Shown here piece after piece: positions 22,165-23,474 of a stretch of DNA of 23,474 nucleotides. Source of the DNA: Anaerolineales bacterium UBA6668 (GTDB lineage: Bacteria > Chloroflexota > Anaerolineae > Anaerolineales > UBA6668). The notes beneath the pieces were generated by a model. It was not told the origin of the DNA and did no database searches. It saw only the letters and a program-made list of their open reading frames with translations. Both the position numbers and the translations under genes were made by a program. Where the stretch lies: positions 1 to 23,474 of the forward strand of contig DKKK01000179.1 in NCBI GenBank assembly GCA_002455215.1. The letters are read 5' to 3'. Within the stretch, counting starts at the first letter, position 1. Each line of letters starts with the position of its first letter.

Positions 22165-22545
22165 TTAAAGAACTAGCCGGGTGATGGATGCTTTCGGGTA
22201 TGTTCCAAAATTTACCAGTAAGCCCAGTTTCATGCCGGTTGCTTTCAAATAGTTAAGCACTTGTGCCTGATGTTCCGGGGCGATGTCTTTTACGGCTTTG
22301 ATTTCAACGATGATTTGCCCATAGCAAATTAGGTCGGGTTTGTAGGTTTGCCGCAGGTTTTCTCCTTTGTATGCCAGTTGCAATGGCTGTTGGGCAACAA
22401 ATGGGATTGCTCTTTGCGTAAGTTCCTTCTCTAAACATTCTTGGTAAACAGCTTCGAGAAATCCACAGCCCATTTCACGGTAAACTTCAAAGATTGCGCC
22501 TTGAATTTTGTAGCTTTCATCTTTAAATAGTATTTCTTGGCTCAT
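22165..22545 (-). CDS. GxxExxY-family PD-(D/E)XK-like protein
   Basis: This 126-aa protein is read from the ATG at 22545, which has AAGGAG at 7 nt; the adjacent ATG at 22548 is also possible. It has the name-giving motif GFLEAVY (28-34: G28, E31, Y34), a PD-(D/E)XK-like site D71 with EIK (81-83), then EHQAQVLNYLKATGMKLGLLVNFG (91-114). The family is common in environmental genomes and is predicted to be nuclease-like, but its biological role is unknown. It sits inside a type I R-M operon between hsdS and hsdR, and repeats flank it on both sides, which suggests it travels as a small cassette (inference). There are no membrane or secretion signals. Confidence 0.9.
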   Translation of the reverse strand: MSQEILFKDESYKIQGAIFEVYREMGCGFLEAVYQECLEKELTQRAIPFVAQQPLQLAYKGENLRQTYKPDLICYGQIIVEIKAVKDIAPEHQAQVLNYLKATGMKLGLLVNFGTYPKASITRLVL

Positions 22546-22563
22546 CATAATTCTCCTTTTATA

Positions 22564-22757
22564 ACCACGAAAGGCACGTACCATGAAAGGTACGAAAGAC
22601 GCAAAAAAGCATATTTGTTATCCACGAAAGGCACGAAAGACACAAAAAAGCATATTATATTTGTTATCCACGAAAGGTATGAAACGTTAAATACAAAAGA
22701 CATGAAATTGTTAACTACGCAAGGTGCGAAAGATACAAAAAAAGCAAAGATATGTTG
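22564..22757. repeat. Degenerate array of about four CACGAAAG-type units
   Basis: Four imperfect direct units begin at 22564, 22621, 22667 and 22714. Each opens with a CCACGAAAGGCACGAAAGA-like stretch (unit 4: ACTACGCAAGGTGCGAAAGA), continues with an A-rich ACAAAAAAGC-like stretch, and units 1-3 end in TTGTTA. Spacing is about 46-57 bp. Unit 2 (22621-22666) is the cleanest copy. Unequal lengths, no conserved spacer/repeat boundary and internal 9-nt words argue against CRISPR. Confidence 0.85.
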
Positions 22758-22762
22758 CCCTG

Positions 22763-22796
22763 CCCTTTCGTGCTTTTCGTGTCTTTCGTGGTTCAT
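22763..22796. repeat. Inverted copy of the CACGAAAG-type repeat
   Basis: CCTTTCGTGCTTTTCGTG followed by TCTTTCGTGG is the reverse complement of the array words, and close to the reverse complement of 22135-22163. It closes the repeat region just after the hsdS stop (22806). RNA from this region could fold by pairing this copy with unit 1 or 2 of the array. Confidence 0.85.
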
Positions 22797-22805
22797 GGTT
22801 TGTGG

Positions 22806-23474
22806 TTAGAAAGTTAACAGTTGTTCGCGGTAGTACTCATATTGCTGTTGACGCAATGCTATCTCACGTGGCAAGCCTTCGGTGATTGAGTTAGTCAATG
22901 TGTCGAATTTATCCAAGATAGCCACAATGCGAGCTTGTTCGGCAAGCGATTTTTCAGGGTTATTGGCATACGGAATGGGTATCTTAACTTTTTTCAAGTT
23001 GTCATTGTATAGGCGTTTAATTACTCCTCCATCAGATGGGTTCCATTCTGCTGTTTGATAAAAATAATACAGATATTTGTTCAATACGCTTCGCTCATCA
23101 TTTTCAATCCAGACTATATTGCTATCTTGAAAATAGGCTACTTGTCCGTCAAATATCACCGCTCTGCCAATTGTTCCGCTTGCAGATATTAGAACTTCGC
23201 CAACTTTAGGGTAACTATATTTTTTCCTAAATTCATCAAATAATTCTCGCGAAATAAAAGCATCCGGTTCCTTTCCGAATGTCCCAATTTTATAAAAAGG
23301 AATATCACCTGTATCAGATGTTTGATCCTTAAATATCCGTTTGCACATGCGGATTTTCCCCACCTCCCCCAACGTCTTCCACTCCACTTGCCCTTCCGCA
23401 AAGGTGAGCAATTGCTCGCGGTAATACTCGTATTGCTTTTTTCTGGCGGTCAGCTCCGCTGTAAGCTCCGCTGT
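22806..23474 (-). CDS. hsdS: Type I restriction enzyme, S (specificity) subunit, partial
   Basis: 222 residues of the C-terminal part are present; the reading frame is open to the right edge, so the N-terminal recognition domain lies outside. The visible part has the end of the central conserved region (TAELTAELTARKKQYEYYREQ), the second target-recognition domain (EWKTLGEVGK to about YNDNLKKVKIPIP), then the distal conserved helix (PREIALRQQQYEYYREQLLTF). HsdS reads half of the bipartite DNA target with each domain and tethers the HsdM subunits. QYEYYREQLLTF is repeated exactly in both conserved helices. Two TAEL units sit at the very edge. hsdM presumably lies further right. A TTG at 23411 is internal and not a true start. 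Confidence 0.93.
   Translation of the reverse strand, partial: TAELTAELTARKKQYEYYREQLLTFAEGQVEWKTLGEVGKIRMCKRIFKDQTSDTGDIPFYKIGTFGKEPDAFISRELFDEFRKKYSYPKVGEVLISASGTIGRAVIFDGQVAYFQDSNIVWIENDERSVLNKYLYYFYQTAEWNPSDGGVIKRLYNDNLKKVKIPIPYANNPEKSLAEQARIVAILDKFDTLTNSITEGLPREIALRQQQYEYYREQLLTF

Noticed and set aside
22564..22796. Repeat array as a CRISPR
   Set aside because: Units vary in length, are built from 9-nt words, lack constant repeats separated by unique spacers, and include an inverted copy. No cas gene is present.
22545..22796. 83-aa minus-strand open frame as a gene
   Set aside because: It translates only the repeat words and has no ribosome binding site; the opposite strand is equally open (22537-22809). 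Kept only as a finding about frame preservation.
22806..23411. Complete 201-aa HsdS starting at TTG 23411
   Set aside because: The frame continues upstream without a stop to the window edge through the conserved central helix, so the TTG is internal and the gene is partial.

Overview
The window looks like chromosomal DNA of a Chloroflexota bacterium, most likely Anaerolineae-like. This is inferred from the mix of protein families: a MoeA with a fused periplasmic-binding-like domain, NBR1-type Ig repeats, NurA beside a HAS-barrel protein, and a PfkB-ParA-ParB cluster. No rRNA or ribosomal protein is present to fix the taxonomy. About the first 19 kb is GC-rich with densely packed short operons. 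The right end (about 19.03-23.47 kb) is visibly AT-richer, holds a type I restriction-modification locus, and looks acquired.

Layout. (1) 87-4282, minus strand: a tight housekeeping operon nnr (NAD(P)HX repair) - moeA-like/PBP fusion (molybdenum cofactor) - tsaC/ywlC (tRNA t6A). A DUF695-like gene diverges from nnr, with start codons 15 nt apart. (2) 4755-6908, minus strand: tRNA-Arg(UCU), preceded by a two-gene operon of unrecognised proteins that both appear to carry winged-helix segments. (3) 6909-7279: a 371-base intergenic region with a palindrome and a motif shared with the 16.1-16.4 kb gap. (4) 7280-10464, plus strand: PfkB-type sugar kinase, ParA, ParB and a HEAT-like helical protein. 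(5) 10565-16057, minus strand: a 1559-residue protein (glycosidase-like barrel, about five NBR1/Ig-like modules, M23 endopeptidase, second glycosidase-like barrel) followed at once by a homologue of the FmrO/ArmA/Rmt 16S rRNA (m7G1405) methyltransferases. (6) 16439-18743, plus strand: a DinB-fold protein, the NurA nuclease, and a small HAS-barrel-like protein overlapping nurA by 4 nt. (7) 18740-19027, minus strand: a DUF1905 protein. (8) 19031-23474, minus strand: a type I R-M locus with hsdS (running off the right edge) and hsdR. Between them lies a GxxExxY-family PD-(D/E)XK protein flanked by arrays of a CACGAAAG-type repeat.

Most interesting points: the environmental homologue of aminoglycoside-resistance methyltransferases and its coupling to a giant cell-wall-hydrolase-like protein with no visible signal peptide; the NurA/HAS-barrel pair with no HerA ATPase beside it; the repeat-bounded GxxExxY cassette inside a type I R-M operon; and two TAEL-type 12-nt repeats in the hsdS linker at the window edge. 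No CRISPR array, complete transposon or prophage is visible. All family calls come from reading motifs by eye; no database search was run.
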